Below are positions 34,883 through 42,895 of a DNA stretch of 64,000 nt, piece after piece. The position numbers and the translations under genes are program-made. The notes under the pieces were generated by a model. The model worked only from the letters and a program-made list of their open reading frames with translations. It had not been told where the DNA came from and made no database searches. This DNA is from Streptomyces sp. NBC_01446. GTDB lineage: Bacteria; Actinomycetota; Actinomycetes; Streptomycetales; Streptomycetaceae. Location of the stretch: positions 2,634,501 to 2,698,500 of the forward strand of contig NZ_JAPEPO010000001.1 in NCBI RefSeq assembly GCF_026340095.1. Reading direction: 5' to 3'. The stretch's first letter is position 1. Each line of letters begins with the position of its first letter.

Positions 34883-34918
34883 GGCCCCAAGAGGGGCCGT
34901 TCTGCGGCCCGAAGGGCC
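34883..34918. other. Tandem hairpins in the CnoX-like leader region
   Basis: GGCCCC-AAGA-GGGGCC (34883-34898) and GGCCC-GAA-GGGCC (34906-34918) are adjacent, each introduced by TCTGCGGCCC. They could be an attenuator in the CnoX-like transcript, or simply local duplications. Confidence 0.4.
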
Positions 34919-34977
34919 TGTTCGGCGCCGGGTCCCCACCCGATGCCTCGTGGTTGTCGCAAGGCTCACTGAGCTTT

Positions 34978-34994
34978 CGCTACGACTCGTAGCG
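34978..34994. promoter_or_regulatory. CGCTACG palindrome
   Basis: CGCTACG-ACT-CGTAGCG is a perfect 7-bp inverted repeat in the divergent region, 97 bases before the TetR start. It is a candidate operator for either gene. Confidence 0.45.
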
Positions 34995-35067
34995 TAACTC
35001 TCGCGCGGGCCGCGTGGGGAGGGGGTCCCGGTGATCTTCGCTGTGGTCTGCCTCACGGCGCTATCCC

Positions 35068-35084
35068 TACCGGCCGGTATGGTC
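35068..35084 (+). promoter_or_regulatory. Palindrome and -10 of the TetR gene
   Basis: TACCGGCCGGTA (35068-35079) runs directly into TATGGT (35078-35083), which is 7 bases before the ATG. Sixteen bases from 35069 match the promoter of the MarR gene at 41331 at 15 positions. Confidence 0.5.
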
Positions 35085-35090
35085 ATTTTC

Positions 35091-35717
35091 ATGCAGAGCC
35101 GCACCCCCTCGCCCCTCCCGAGAACGGGCCGCCCCCGAAGCGCCGCCGCCGACGCGGCGATCCTCGAGGCGACCCGCGCGGCGCTGGTGGACCTCGGCTG
35201 GTCCAAACTCACGATGGGCGACGTGGCGACCCGCGCGGGCGTCGCCAAGACGACGCTCTACCGGCGCTGGGCAGGCAAGAACGAGCTCGTCGTGGACGCG
35301 GTCGCGGTCCTCTTCGACGAGCTCGAACTCCCGGACAACGGCAGCCTCGCCGCCGACATCGGAGGTGTGGTCCTCCAGTTCGCGGCGCTCCTGAACCGCC
35401 CGGAGACCAAGACGGCGCTGATGGCGGTGGTCGCCGAGTCGACGCGCGACGAACCGCTGCGCGAGCGCATCCGCACCTCGATCGTGGACCGGCAGAAGCG
35501 CCTGGTCCTGGAGGGCCGCGCCCGCGCCCACGCACGGGGCGAACTCCCCCTCGAAGCCGACCCGGCCGCCGCCGCCCGCACCGCCGACCTCATCTTCGAC
35601 GTGGTCGCGGGAGCCGTGGTGCACCGCACGCTGGTGAGCGCGGAGCCGGTGGACGAGGAGTGGGTCGACCGGTTCACCACGCTGCTCCTGGGCGGACTCG
35701 CCTCCGTACAGGCCTAG
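35091..35717 (+). CDS. TetR-family regulator
   Basis: A 208-residue TetR protein. The helix-turn-helix is WSKLTMGDVATRAGVAKTTLYRRWAGKNELVVDA (about residues 37-70) and the C-terminal domain resembles the TetR_C_11 type. ATG 35091 is chosen; an in-frame ATG four codons earlier also exists and neither has a ribosome site. The TAG stop is part of the CTAG at which the adjacent insertion sequence lies, so the protein is unaltered by the insertion. Its target is not evident. Confidence 0.85.
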   Translation: MQSRTPSPLPRTGRPRSAAADAAILEATRAALVDLGWSKLTMGDVATRAGVAKTTLYRRWAGKNELVVDAVAVLFDELELPDNGSLAADIGGVVLQFAALLNRPETKTALMAVVAESTRDEPLRERIRTSIVDRQKRLVLEGRARAHARGELPLEADPAAAARTADLIFDVVAGAVVHRTLVSAEPVDEEWVDRFTTLLLGGLASVQA

Positions 35718-35740
35718 AAGACTCATGAAGATCTTGGGTT

Positions 35741-35770
35741 CTGGCCCCGCCGCGTGAGCGGCGGGGCCAG
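35741..35770 (+). terminator. Hairpin inside the left end of the insertion sequence
   Basis: CTGGCCCCGCCGC, loop GTGA, and its exact complement form a 13-bp stem between the terminal repeat and the transposase start. It could stop read-through from the TetR gene or hide early GTG starts of the transposase. Confidence 0.65.
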
Positions 35771-35786
35771 ACTGTTTGTTGTGGTG

Positions 35787-37367
35787 ATGGGGGAATGGGC
35801 CGGGGAGACGATCGGGCCGGATGTATGGGAGACCTGCCGGGATTTGATCCCGGCAGGGAGTGTGTTCGCGTTCCTGGCCGAGCATCGCAGCGCGCTGTTC
35901 GAAGCGGAGATGTTTGCGGACATGTACCCGTCGGCGAACGGGCGGCCGAGCATGCCGCCGCAGATCCTGGCCGCTTCGATCACGCTACAGGCCCTGCACG
36001 GGCTTTCGGACTTCGAGACGGTCCAGGAGCTGCGGTGCGACCTGCGGTGGAAGGCCGCCTGTGGACTGGGCCTTCATGACATGGCGTTCGATCCGTCGTT
36101 GCTGGCCTACTTCCGCCGCCGGCTGGCCCGTTCCGCCCGGCCGAACCGGGTATTCGAGGCTGTGCGTGAGGTCGTGAAGGCCACCGGTGTCCTCAAGGGC
36201 AAGCACCGCCGGGCGCTGGATTCCACTGTGCTGGACGACGCGGTGGCCACCCAGGACACCGTCACCCAGATCATCGCCGCCATCCGGGCGGTGATCCGGG
36301 AAGTCCCCGGGGCCGGCGAGGTGGCAGCCGTGCAGTGCACCGCGCACGACTACAACGACCCGGGCAAGCCGAGGATCGCCTGGAACGACGAGCAGGCCCG
36401 TGCCGACCTGGTCGACGCCCTGGTCGGTGACGCACTGCGGCTGCTGGGCCATCTGCCCGAGCAGCAGCTCGACGAGAAGGCCGCGAACGCGGTCGGCATC
36501 CTGGCCCTGGTCGCAGGTCAGGACGTGGAGCCCGCCGAGGACTCCGACGGCCGCGACGGGCGCTGGCGCATCACCCAGGGCACCGCACCAAACCGGATGG
36601 TCTCCACTGTCGACCCCGAAGCCCGGCACGTGCACAAGACCCGCACCCACCAACAGGATGGCTTCAAGGCCCACCTCGCCATGGAGCCCGAGACCGGGTT
36701 ATACACCGCCGTCGCCCTGCGGCCCGGAGCCGGTCCCGAGCACCACGAGGCGATGGTCGGAATCGACCTGCTCACCGACGAGGACGAGCCCGTTGACGCC
36801 TTCGGTGACACCGCCTACTCCACCGGCGACGCCCGCCACAGCCTCGAAACTGCCGGTCACCGGCTGTTCCTCAAACCCGCACCACTGCGGCCCGCCGTCC
36901 CTGGCGGCTTCACCCTCGACGACTTCATCATCGACACCGGCGCCGCCACCGTGACCTGCCCCGCCGGACACACCGTCCCTTTATCCGCTCCCGCCGGGCA
37001 GCACCACCAGCGCAAAGCCTCGTTCAAGGACGTGTGCGCCGGATGCCCCCTTCGTGAGCGGTGCACCAAGGCCAAGGCCGGGCGGATCCTGACCATCCGT
37101 CCGCACCACGACCTGCTCGCCGCCGCTCGCCACCAGACCGCCACCGATCCCGACTGGCAGGCTGACTACCGGCGCTGGAGACCACCAGTCGAACGCGCCG
37201 TCGCCTGGCTCGTCCACCACAACAACCGCAAACTCCGCTACCGCGGCACCATCAAGAACAACGCCTGGCTCCACACCCGAGCAGCCGCCCTCAACCTCCG
37301 CCGACTGATCAACCTCGGACTCACCCGAACCAACGGAACCTGGCACCTCACCCCGGTCAATACATAG
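35787..37367 (+). CDS. IS1182-family transposase
   Basis: A 526-residue transposase. The N-terminal part (GSVFAFLAEHRSALFEAEMFADMYPSANGRPSMPPQILA) and the DDE region with ALDSTVLDDAVA and VDAFGDTAYSTGDARHSLE are typical of the family, as is the CPAGH-CxxCPLRERCTKA zinc-like segment at about 395-430. The open frame starts at 35754 but that codon lies in a hairpin; ATG 35787 is preferred. Two TTA leucine codons (36699-36701 and 36981-36983) make translation depend on the bldA tRNA. Confidence 0.92.
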   Translation: MGEWAGETIGPDVWETCRDLIPAGSVFAFLAEHRSALFEAEMFADMYPSANGRPSMPPQILAASITLQALHGLSDFETVQELRCDLRWKAACGLGLHDMAFDPSLLAYFRRRLARSARPNRVFEAVREVVKATGVLKGKHRRALDSTVLDDAVATQDTVTQIIAAIRAVIREVPGAGEVAAVQCTAHDYNDPGKPRIAWNDEQARADLVDALVGDALRLLGHLPEQQLDEKAANAVGILALVAGQDVEPAEDSDGRDGRWRITQGTAPNRMVSTVDPEARHVHKTRTHQQDGFKAHLAMEPETGLYTAVALRPGAGPEHHEAMVGIDLLTDEDEPVDAFGDTAYSTGDARHSLETAGHRLFLKPAPLRPAVPGGFTLDDFIIDTGAATVTCPAGHTVPLSAPAGQHHQRKASFKDVCAGCPLRERCTKAKAGRILTIRPHHDLLAAARHQTATDPDWQADYRRWRPPVERAVAWLVHHNNRKLRYRGTIKNNAWLHTRAAALNLRRLINLGLTRTNGTWHLTPVNT

Positions 37368-37460
37368 CCGGAGGGGCCGCCCGGCCTGCGGCCGGACAAC
37401 CCCTCAGCAAGATCTTCATGAGTCTTCTAGGGCGTGTCGTTTGGATCAGGCCGGGCTCCG

Positions 37461-38549
37461 TCAGCTGTTCCAGGCGCAACTGCCCAGCGTGGCACGCTTC
37501 TTGGCGACCAGGCGGGCCGCCTCGTCCGCCGGCAGGACGCGGGTGTGCGAGCCCCGGCACACGACCGTGCGGTCCCCGTGTCCGGCGAGGTCCACGAGGA
37601 TCTGGTCCCAGTGGCGGTACTGCACGTCGTGCGCGGAGTCCGCGTAGGTGCGGACCGTGACGCGGTCCGCGGGGAACTGCTGCCGCCAGGTCGCGAGGGT
37701 GGCCGGCGGGACCGTGGTGTCCTTGTCGCCTCCGTACAGATAGACGGGGGCCGTCAGCTTCGACAGGTCGGGGCCCGGCCGCTCGCAGTACAGCCTCTGC
37801 TCGTGGACCTGCGGCGCCGGATCGGCCTGCTGGCCACGCTGGTTGTAGGTGCGGGCGCCGTCCTCGTACGCCGTGTCCGCGAAGCCCGGGATGGACTTGA
37901 CGGGGCTGTCGTCGGGGAACGCCCACCACTTGCGCGGGTCGGTGATGGAGTCCTTCAGCGCAGCGGCCAGCGCGTCGTCGGACATCGCGCAGTACGCGGG
38001 CTTCTCGCCGTACGGAGGCAGGGCGGCGGCCAGGTGCAGGGCGGAGACCCGGCCGGGCGCGCGGGCGGCGAGTTCGGCGGCGTAGGGACCGCCTCCGGAG
38101 ATCGCGACGATCCTGAACTTCTCGACGCCGAGGCGGTCGAGCACGTCGAGGGCGTCCCGCGCGAAGTCGGCCTTGCCGAGGGCGGGATCGTACGCGGTGT
38201 CGCCGAACCCGTTGCGCTCGACGGAGATCAGCCGCAGGCCCAGGTCCGCGCGGGTGGTGCGGAAGAAGTCGGTCATGTGGACGGCCCGCGCGCTGGTCCC
38301 GGTGCCGCCTATGTAGAGGACCGGAACGCCGTCGCGCGGGCCCGAGTCGGTGTAGTGGGCCGTACGTCCGGAGGGCAGTTTCGCGGCGCGTACGTCGGGG
38401 CCGAGCGGGTCGAAGGTGTTCTGCACCTTCGGCTCGGCCGGCGGGCTCGCGCTCACCGCCCCGGATCCGCCGAGGACCATCCCGCCGAGCAGGGCGAGGG
38501 CGGCGCATCCGACGGTGGTGGTGGTGCGGTTGAGTCCGGACAGGCGCAC
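37461..38549 (-). CDS. Secreted alpha/beta hydrolase
   Basis: A 362-residue protein with a signal peptide (hydrophobic VGCAALALLGGMVLGGSGAVSA, about residues 13-34). The hydrolase core has the oxyanion segment LYIGGTGTSARAVHM, the nucleophile elbow IVAISGGGPYAAEL (Ser of ISGGG) and a late His in YADSAHDVQYRHWD. It resembles proline iminopeptidase-like and lipase-like hydrolases; the substrate is unknown. Two late cysteines, VVCRGS and LGSCAWNS, may pair. The insertion sequence ends 30 bases beyond its stop. Confidence 0.82.
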   Translation of the reverse strand: MRLSGLNRTTTTVGCAALALLGGMVLGGSGAVSASPPAEPKVQNTFDPLGPDVRAAKLPSGRTAHYTDSGPRDGVPVLYIGGTGTSARAVHMTDFFRTTRADLGLRLISVERNGFGDTAYDPALGKADFARDALDVLDRLGVEKFRIVAISGGGPYAAELAARAPGRVSALHLAAALPPYGEKPAYCAMSDDALAAALKDSITDPRKWWAFPDDSPVKSIPGFADTAYEDGARTYNQRGQQADPAPQVHEQRLYCERPGPDLSKLTAPVYLYGGDKDTTVPPATLATWRQQFPADRVTVRTYADSAHDVQYRHWDQILVDLAGHGDRTVVCRGSHTRVLPADEAARLVAKKRATLGSCAWNS

Positions 38550-38645
38550 GAGAACTCCAGGGGCAGGCGACGATCGACGTGCCCGCGCCTACCCCGGCCC
38601 GCGCCGGGTGACACCTGTCACTGTGTCCCCCGGCGCGAACTCCCG

Positions 38646-40346
38646 TCAGAATCCGGCGGGTTCGGTGTACACGCCCCACTCGTCGCGCAGCACCCCGCAG
38701 ATCTCGCCCAGGGTGGCCTCGGCGCGTACGGCGTCGAGCATGGGCGGGATCATGTTGCCGCCGTTGCGCGCGGCCTTCAGCATCTCGTCGAGGGCGGAGC
38801 GCACGCGGGCGTCGTCCCTGGCCGCCTTGCGCGTGCCGAGCTCGCGCACCTGCTCGCGCTCGACCTCGTGGCTGACCCGCAGGATCTCCAGGTCGCCGGT
38901 GACGGACCCGTGGTGCGCGTTGACGCCGACGACCCGCTTGTCGCCCTTCTCCAGCGCCTTCTGGTACTGGAACGCGGACTCGGCGATCTCGCCGGTGAAC
39001 CAGCCGTCCTCGATGCCGCGCAGGATGCCCGAGGTCATCGGCCCGATCGGGTGCTGCCCGTCCGGGTGGGCGCGCAGGCCGCGCTCCTTGATCTGCTCGA
39101 AGATCTTCTCGGCGTCGGCCTCGATCCGGTCCGTGAGCTGCTCCACGAACCACGAACCGCCCAGCGGGTCCGCGACGTTGGCGACGCCGGTCTCCTCCAT
39201 GAGGACCTGCTGCGTGCGCAGCGCGATCTCGGCGGCCTGCTCGGAGGGGAGCGCCAGGGTCTCGTCGAGGGCGTTCGTGTGCAGCGAGTTGGTGCCGCCG
39301 AGCACGGCCGCGAGCGCCTCGACGGCGGTCCGCACGACGTTGTTGTACGGCTGCTGCGCGGTCAGGGAGACCCCGGCGGTCTGCGTGTGGAAGCGCAGCC
39401 ACTGCGCCTTGTCGGTCTTCGCCCCGTACACGTCCCGCATCCAGCGGGCCCAGATGCGGCGGGCGGCGCGGAACTTGGCGATCTCCTCGAAGAAGTCGAG
39501 GTGCGCGTCGAAGAAGAAGGAGAGGCCGGGCGCGAAGACGTCCACGTCGAGCCCGCGCGACAGGCCGAGCTCCACATAGCCGAAGCCGTCGGCGAGCGTG
39601 TACGCCAGCTCCTGCGCGGCCGTGGAGCCGGCCTCGCGGATGTGGTACCCGGAGACCGAGAGCGGCTTGTACGCGGGGATGCCCGCCGCGCAGTGCTCCA
39701 TGAGGTCGCCGATCAGGCGCAGATGCGGCTCGGGCTGGAAGAGCCACTCCTTCTGCGCGATGTACTCCTTGAAGATGTCGGTCTGGAGCGTGCCGTTGAG
39801 GACGGCCGGGTCGACGCCCTGACGCTCCGCGGCCACGAGGTACATGCAGAAGACGGGCACGGCCGGGCCCGAGATCGTCATGGACGTCGTGACGTCCCCG
39901 AGCGGGATGTCCTTGAACAGGACCTCCATGTCGGCGGCGGAGTCGATGGCGACGCCGCAGTGCCCGACCTCGCCGAGCGAGCGCGCGTCGTCGGAGTCGC
40001 GCCCCATGAGCGTCGGCATGTCGAACGCGACGCTCAGGCCTCCCCCGCCGGCGGCGAGGATCATCTTGTACCGCTCGTTCGTCTGCTCGGCGTTCCCGAA
40101 CCCGGCGAACTGGCGGATCGTCCACGTACGGCCCCGGTACCCGGTCGGGTACAGGCCGCGCGTGAACGGGTACTCGCCGGGCCATCCGATCCGCTCGAAG
40201 CCCTCGTAGGTGTCCCCGGGACGTGGCCCGTAGGCCGGTTCGACCGGGTCCCCGGAGAGCGTCGAGAAGTCGGCGTCCCGCTTGCGGGCGGAGTCGTACC
40301 GGGCCTGCCAGCGACGGCGGCCCTCTTCGATGGCGTCAGCGTCCAT
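38646..40346 (-). CDS. icmA: Isobutyryl-CoA mutase large subunit
   Basis: A 566-residue subunit of a B12-dependent acyl-CoA mutase, interconverting isobutyryl-CoA and n-butyryl-CoA. The barrel motif [21 protein letters not shown] has Phe80 where methylmalonyl-CoA mutase has Tyr, and [12 protein letters not shown] has Gln198 where it has Arg. Both positions and the length agree with known IcmA. There is no B12-binding domain, so it needs the small subunit IcmB, not in this window. ATG 40346 is chosen for GAAGG ten bases upstream. A 22-bp palindrome lies just upstream. Confidence 0.94.
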   Translation of the reverse strand: MDADAIEEGRRRWQARYDSARKRDADFSTLSGDPVEPAYGPRPGDTYEGFERIGWPGEYPFTRGLYPTGYRGRTWTIRQFAGFGNAEQTNERYKMILAAGGGGLSVAFDMPTLMGRDSDDARSLGEVGHCGVAIDSAADMEVLFKDIPLGDVTTSMTISGPAVPVFCMYLVAAERQGVDPAVLNGTLQTDIFKEYIAQKEWLFQPEPHLRLIGDLMEHCAAGIPAYKPLSVSGYHIREAGSTAAQELAYTLADGFGYVELGLSRGLDVDVFAPGLSFFFDAHLDFFEEIAKFRAARRIWARWMRDVYGAKTDKAQWLRFHTQTAGVSLTAQQPYNNVVRTAVEALAAVLGGTNSLHTNALDETLALPSEQAAEIALRTQQVLMEETGVANVADPLGGSWFVEQLTDRIEADAEKIFEQIKERGLRAHPDGQHPIGPMTSGILRGIEDGWFTGEIAESAFQYQKALEKGDKRVVGVNAHHGSVTGDLEILRVSHEVEREQVRELGTRKAARDDARVRSALDEMLKAARNGGNMIPPMLDAVRAEATLGEICGVLRDEWGVYTEPAGF

Positions 40347-40364
40347 GGTTCCCATACCTTCAAA

Positions 40365-40386
40365 TTTACTTGGACGTCCTAGTAAA
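40365..40386. promoter_or_regulatory. 22-bp palindrome upstream of icmA
   Basis: TTTACT and AGTAAA arms enclose the palindrome GGACGTCC; 20 of 22 positions are symmetric. It ends 18 bases before the icmA start, covering the likely promoter, so it is a strong repressor-site candidate. Confidence 0.7.
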
Positions 40387-40398
40387 TGTCGATGGCAA

Positions 40399-40423
40399 AC
40401 CGCCCGCACATCGTGCGGGCGGT
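40399..40423 (-). terminator. Terminator after the DUF3817 gene
   Basis: ACCGCCCGCAC, a 3-base loop, and the exact complement form an 11-bp stem 17 bases after the DUF3817 stop, followed on the minus strand by TTTG. It separates this gene from icmA. Confidence 0.75.
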
Positions 40424-40439
40424 GGAGTGGCGCGGTCCG

Positions 40440-40778
40440 TCAGGCCTTGGCGACGGCGGGGGCGTCGTCGGCGACCTTGGAGTCCAGCTCGCGGGAGATC
40501 TTCCGTTCCACGAAGAACGCGGCGGTCGGGATCGTGCCGGCGATCAGCACCCACAGCTGCTTGCCGACCGGCCACTTCGCCTTGGAGCCCAGGTCGAAGG
40601 CGAAGACCAGGTAGATCACGTACAGCCAGCCGTGCGCGATGGCGACGACGCGCGTGACATCCGCCGCGCCGTCGATGCCGAGCACGTACTTGGCGATCAT
40701 GCCGAGGCACAGCAGGACCAACAGGACGCCCGTGACAAAGGCCATCACCCGGTACCGGGTCAGCACGCTTCGTTTCAT
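40440..40778 (-). CDS. DUF3817 family membrane protein
   Basis: A 112-residue membrane protein with three to four hydrophobic segments, including YRVMAFVTGVLLVLLCLGMIAKYVL and HGWLYVIYLVFAFDL, and the DUF3817-type AKWPVGKQLWVLIAGTIPTAAFFVERK. Function unknown. Minus-strand TACGCT lies 7 bases before the ATG, so the transcript may be leaderless. A second family member is at 41749-42093. Confidence 0.82.
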   Translation of the reverse strand: MKRSVLTRYRVMAFVTGVLLVLLCLGMIAKYVLGIDGAADVTRVVAIAHGWLYVIYLVFAFDLGSKAKWPVGKQLWVLIAGTIPTAAFFVERKISRELDSKVADDAPAVAKA

Positions 40779-40821
40779 GGATACGAGCGTAACGGCCCGT
40801 TTTGCGCGATCTTCGCGCGGG

Positions 40822-41331
40822 TCAGGCCTCGTCGAAGTCGTGGGCGGCGACCCGCAGCGGCCGCAGCATCGCGAAGATCTCGCCGCACTCCTCGGCGTCG
40901 TACACCCCGAGCCCGAAGTCCATCGCCATCAGGTCGCGGGTGGCGGCGTCGCAGACCTCGCGGCCCTTGGGGGTGATGGAGGCGAGCGTTCCGCGCCCGT
41001 CGTTCGGGTTGGGCCGCTTGTCGACGAGCCCGGAGCGCACCAGGCGGTCGACCGTGTTCGTGACCGAGGTCGGGTGCACCATGAGCCGCTCGCCGATCTT
41101 CGACATCGGCAGCTCGCCCGCCTTGGAGAAGGTGAGCAGCACCAGCGCCTCGTAGCGCGCGAAGGTCAGTCCGTACGGCTTCACGACCGCGTCGACCTCG
41201 GCGAGGAGGATCTGGTGCGCGCGCATGATCGAGGTGATCGCGCCCATGGACGGCACGGATCCCCAGCGCTGCTTCCAGAGTTCGTCTGCACGGGCGATGG
41301 GATCGAAGGCAAGGCTGAGCGGCTTCGGCAC
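40822..41331 (-). CDS. MarR-family regulator
   Basis: A 169-residue MarR protein. The winged helix (about residues 55-115) contains ELPMSKIGERLMVHPTSVTNTVDRLVRSGLVDKRPNPNDGRGTLASITPKG. GTG 41331 is preferred over TTG 41337 because TAAGGT lies 7 bases upstream and homologues, as I recall, begin MPKPLSL. Its promoter region contains ACCGGCCGGT and is nearly identical to that of the TetR gene at 35091. Neighbours suggest a role in acyl-CoA or membrane functions, but the ligand is unknown. Confidence 0.85.
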   Translation of the reverse strand: MPKPLSLAFDPIARADELWKQRWGSVPSMGAITSIMRAHQILLAEVDAVVKPYGLTFARYEALVLLTFSKAGELPMSKIGERLMVHPTSVTNTVDRLVRSGLVDKRPNPNDGRGTLASITPKGREVCDAATRDLMAMDFGLGVYDAEECGEIFAMLRPLRVAAHDFDEA

Positions 41332-41338
41332 GCCCAAG

Positions 41339-41354
41339 ACCTTACCGGCCGGTC
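41339..41354 (-). promoter_or_regulatory. Palindrome and -10 of the MarR gene
   Basis: On the minus strand, ACCGGCCGGTAAGGTC places palindrome ACCGGCCGGT (41353-41344) against TAAGGT, 7 bases before GTG 41331. Fifteen of 16 bases equal the TetR promoter at 35069-35084. Confidence 0.5.
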
Positions 41355-41403
41355 ATATGCTGGTCAGCCCCGTCTCGCCCTTCGGTCCGGAGCCCTGCGC
41401 GAA

Positions 41404-41431
41404 AGCCCCGGCCCACCCGGGCCGGGGCTTC
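41404..41431 (-). terminator. Terminator of the MTH1187/DUF3817 operon
   Basis: AAGCCCCGGCCC, loop ACCC, and the exact complement form a 12-bp stem 25 bases after the MTH1187-family stop and before the MarR gene. Confidence 0.8.
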
Positions 41432-41455
41432 GCACGGAGCACAGGTTCCGGGACG

Positions 41456-41752
41456 TCACTCAGCGGCGAGGTGCCGCTCGACCGTCGCGACCTTCGACGT
41501 CATGCCGTCCGTCACACCGGGGCGGATGTCCGCCTTGAGCACGAGGGACACCCGCGGGGCCCGCGCCTCGACGGCGGCGACGGCACGCTTCACGACGTCC
41601 ATCACCTCGTCCCACTCACCCTCGATGGAGGTGAACATCGCGTCGGTGCGGTTCGGGAGCCCGGACTCGCGCACGACCCGGACGGCGTCGGCCACGTACT
41701 CGCCGACGTCCTCGCCGACGCCGAGAGGGGAGACCGAGAAGGCGACGATCAT
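41456..41752 (-). CDS. MTH1187-family (thiamine-binding-like) protein
   Basis: A 98-residue ferredoxin-like protein. [24 protein letters not shown] and [31 protein letters not shown] are characteristic of the MTH1187/YkoF-like family, some members of which bind thiamine. The exact ligand here is unknown. Its start overlaps the upstream DUF3817 stop by 4 bases, so the two are co-translated. Confidence 0.85.
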   Translation of the reverse strand: MIVAFSVSPLGVGEDVGEYVADAVRVVRESGLPNRTDAMFTSIEGEWDEVMDVVKRAVAAVEARAPRVSLVLKADIRPGVTDGMTSKVATVERHLAAE

Positions 41753-42093
41753 GCGTTCACGACCTTCTCCTGGCGGGCGCGGGACGCGATGACCGCGGCC
41801 TCCGCCTCACGCTTCAGCTTGCGCTCGGCGAAGAAGCCGCCGGTCGGCAGGACCGAGAGGACGAAGTAGAGGGCACCGGTCTTGACGCCCCACTTCGTAC
41901 GGTTCCACGCGTCGAGCCAGAAGAGCACGTAGAGGATGAACAGGACGCCGTGCACCATGCCCATGACCGGGACGGCGTCGAACTCCGTGGTCCGCTTCAG
42001 CACCGAGCAGACGAGGAGCAGCAGGAAGGAGACGGCCTCAGGAGCGGAGACCAGGCGGAGTCGGCGGAGTGCGGAGGCGGTCTTGATGTCCAC
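41749..42093 (-). CDS. DUF3817 family membrane protein (second copy)
   Basis: A 114-residue membrane protein with segments [16 protein letters not shown] and [18 protein letters not shown] and the ending [17 protein letters not shown], parallel to TAAFFVERKISREL in the copy at 40440. GTG 42093 is chosen, with GAAGG upstream; longer frames lack a start context. Coupled to the MTH1187-family gene. The two DUF3817 genes around MarR suggest an old duplication. Confidence 0.8.
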   Translation of the reverse strand: MDIKTASALRRLRLVSAPEAVSFLLLLVCSVLKRTTEFDAVPVMGMVHGVLFILYVLFWLDAWNRTKWGVKTGALYFVLSVLPTGGFFAERKLKREAEAAVIASRARQEKVVNA

Positions 42094-42134
42094 GGGGCAC
42101 CTTCGGCAGAAGCGGTGAGGGGCGGGCGTTCGAT

Positions 42135-42154
42135 CTTGTGAACGTAAGCACAAG
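42135..42154. promoter_or_regulatory. CTTGTG-N8-CACAAG palindrome upstream of DUF3817
   Basis: Arms CTTGTG and CACAAG flank 8 bases that contain, on the minus strand, TACGTT, a possible -10. The site is 42 bases before the DUF3817 GTG and about 100 before the first AIM24 gene, so it could control either direction. Confidence 0.45.
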
Positions 42155-42243
42155 CGCTGCCCATTGTGGCATCGGGGATGTCCCGGGGTTCGCTCAGGGT
42201 TCGTTCAGGGCCGGGACCCCTGTCCCGGGGGCATCTCGCCCAT

Positions 42244-42249
42244 TACCGT
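42244..42249 (+). promoter_or_regulatory. Candidate -10 box of the leaderless AIM24 operon
   Basis: TACCGT lies exactly 6 bases before GTG 42256, with no ribosome site between. Confidence 0.45.
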
Positions 42250-42255
42250 CACATC

Positions 42256-42894
42256 GTGGCTACGTTCCGGCTTCAAGGCAGCAGAGTGCTCGCCGTCGAC
42301 ATGACGGGCGACAGCGTCAAGGCGAAGAACGGCTCGATGGTCGCGTACGACGGCCGGATGGCGTTCAAGAAGATGACGGGCGGCGGCGAGGGCATCCGCG
42401 GCATGGTGACCCGCCGCCTCACCGGCGAGGAGATGACGGTGATGGAGGTGAAGGGGCAGGGCACGTGCTGGTTCGCGGACCGGGCGAGCGAGATCAGCGT
42501 CGTGAACCTGCGGGGCGACAAGCTCTTCGTCGAGTCGAGCAATCTGCTCTCCACGGACGCGGGCCTGCGCACCGGCACGTCCTTCACCGGCGTGCGCGGC
42601 GCCTCCCAGGGCAACGGCCTGTTCACGACGACCGTCGAGGGCCACGGCCAGGCGGCGATCATGAGTGAGGGCCCCGCGGTCGCGCTCCGCGTCAGCCGGG
42701 AACACCCCCTGACCGTCGACCCGGGCGCGTACATCGCACATCAGGGGAAGGTGCGGCAGTCCTTCCAGTCGGGCGTCACGTTCCGCACGTTCATGGGCGA
42801 GGGCGGCGGCGAGGCCTTCCAGATCCGCTTCGAGGGCGACGGCCTGGTCTACGTACAGCCCAGTGAGCGCAACACGATCGCGGGAGACGTGTGA
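42256..42894 (+). CDS. AIM24 family protein 1
   Basis: A 212-residue beta-rich cytoplasmic protein of the AIM24/DUF124 family. It reads VLAVDMTGDSVKAKNGSMVAYDGRMAFKKM near the N terminus and GQGTCWFADRASEISVVNLRGDKLFVES in the middle, both family hallmarks of a tandem beta-roll. No enzymatic motif is present. First of three consecutive AIM24 genes (1-base gap, then 4-base overlap). Start GTG 42256; no ribosome site. Function unknown. Confidence 0.85.
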   Translation: MATFRLQGSRVLAVDMTGDSVKAKNGSMVAYDGRMAFKKMTGGGEGIRGMVTRRLTGEEMTVMEVKGQGTCWFADRASEISVVNLRGDKLFVESSNLLSTDAGLRTGTSFTGVRGASQGNGLFTTTVEGHGQAAIMSEGPAVALRVSREHPLTVDPGAYIAHQGKVRQSFQSGVTFRTFMGEGGGEAFQIRFEGDGLVYVQPSERNTIAGDV

Positions 42895-42895
42895 G

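Larger units (their letters stand above)
34776..35090. other. 315-bp divergent intergenic region, CnoX-like / TetR
   Basis: It contains two tandem hairpins each preceded by TCTGCGGCCC (34878-34918), a palindrome CGCTACG-ACT-CGTAGCG (34978-34994), and the TACCGGCCGGTA palindrome at the TetR promoter. No gene is supported. Confidence 0.6.
35714..37430 (+). mobile_element. Complete IS1182-family insertion sequence
   Basis: Perfect 23-bp ends, CTAGAAGACTCATGAAGATC plus TTG at 35714-35736, are repeated inverted at 37408-37430. The outer CTAG is its own complement, so it may be a 4-bp target duplication with 19-bp inverted repeats inside. One intact transposase fills the element. The ends are identical, suggesting recent insertion. 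A 13-bp perfect hairpin just inside the left end and a shorter hairpin at 37381-37395 may block outside transcripts. Confidence 0.9.

Noticed and set aside
35715..35717. Disruption of the TetR gene by the insertion sequence.
   Set aside because: The stop codon TAG is part of the CTAG target and the frame ends in the same place with or without the element.
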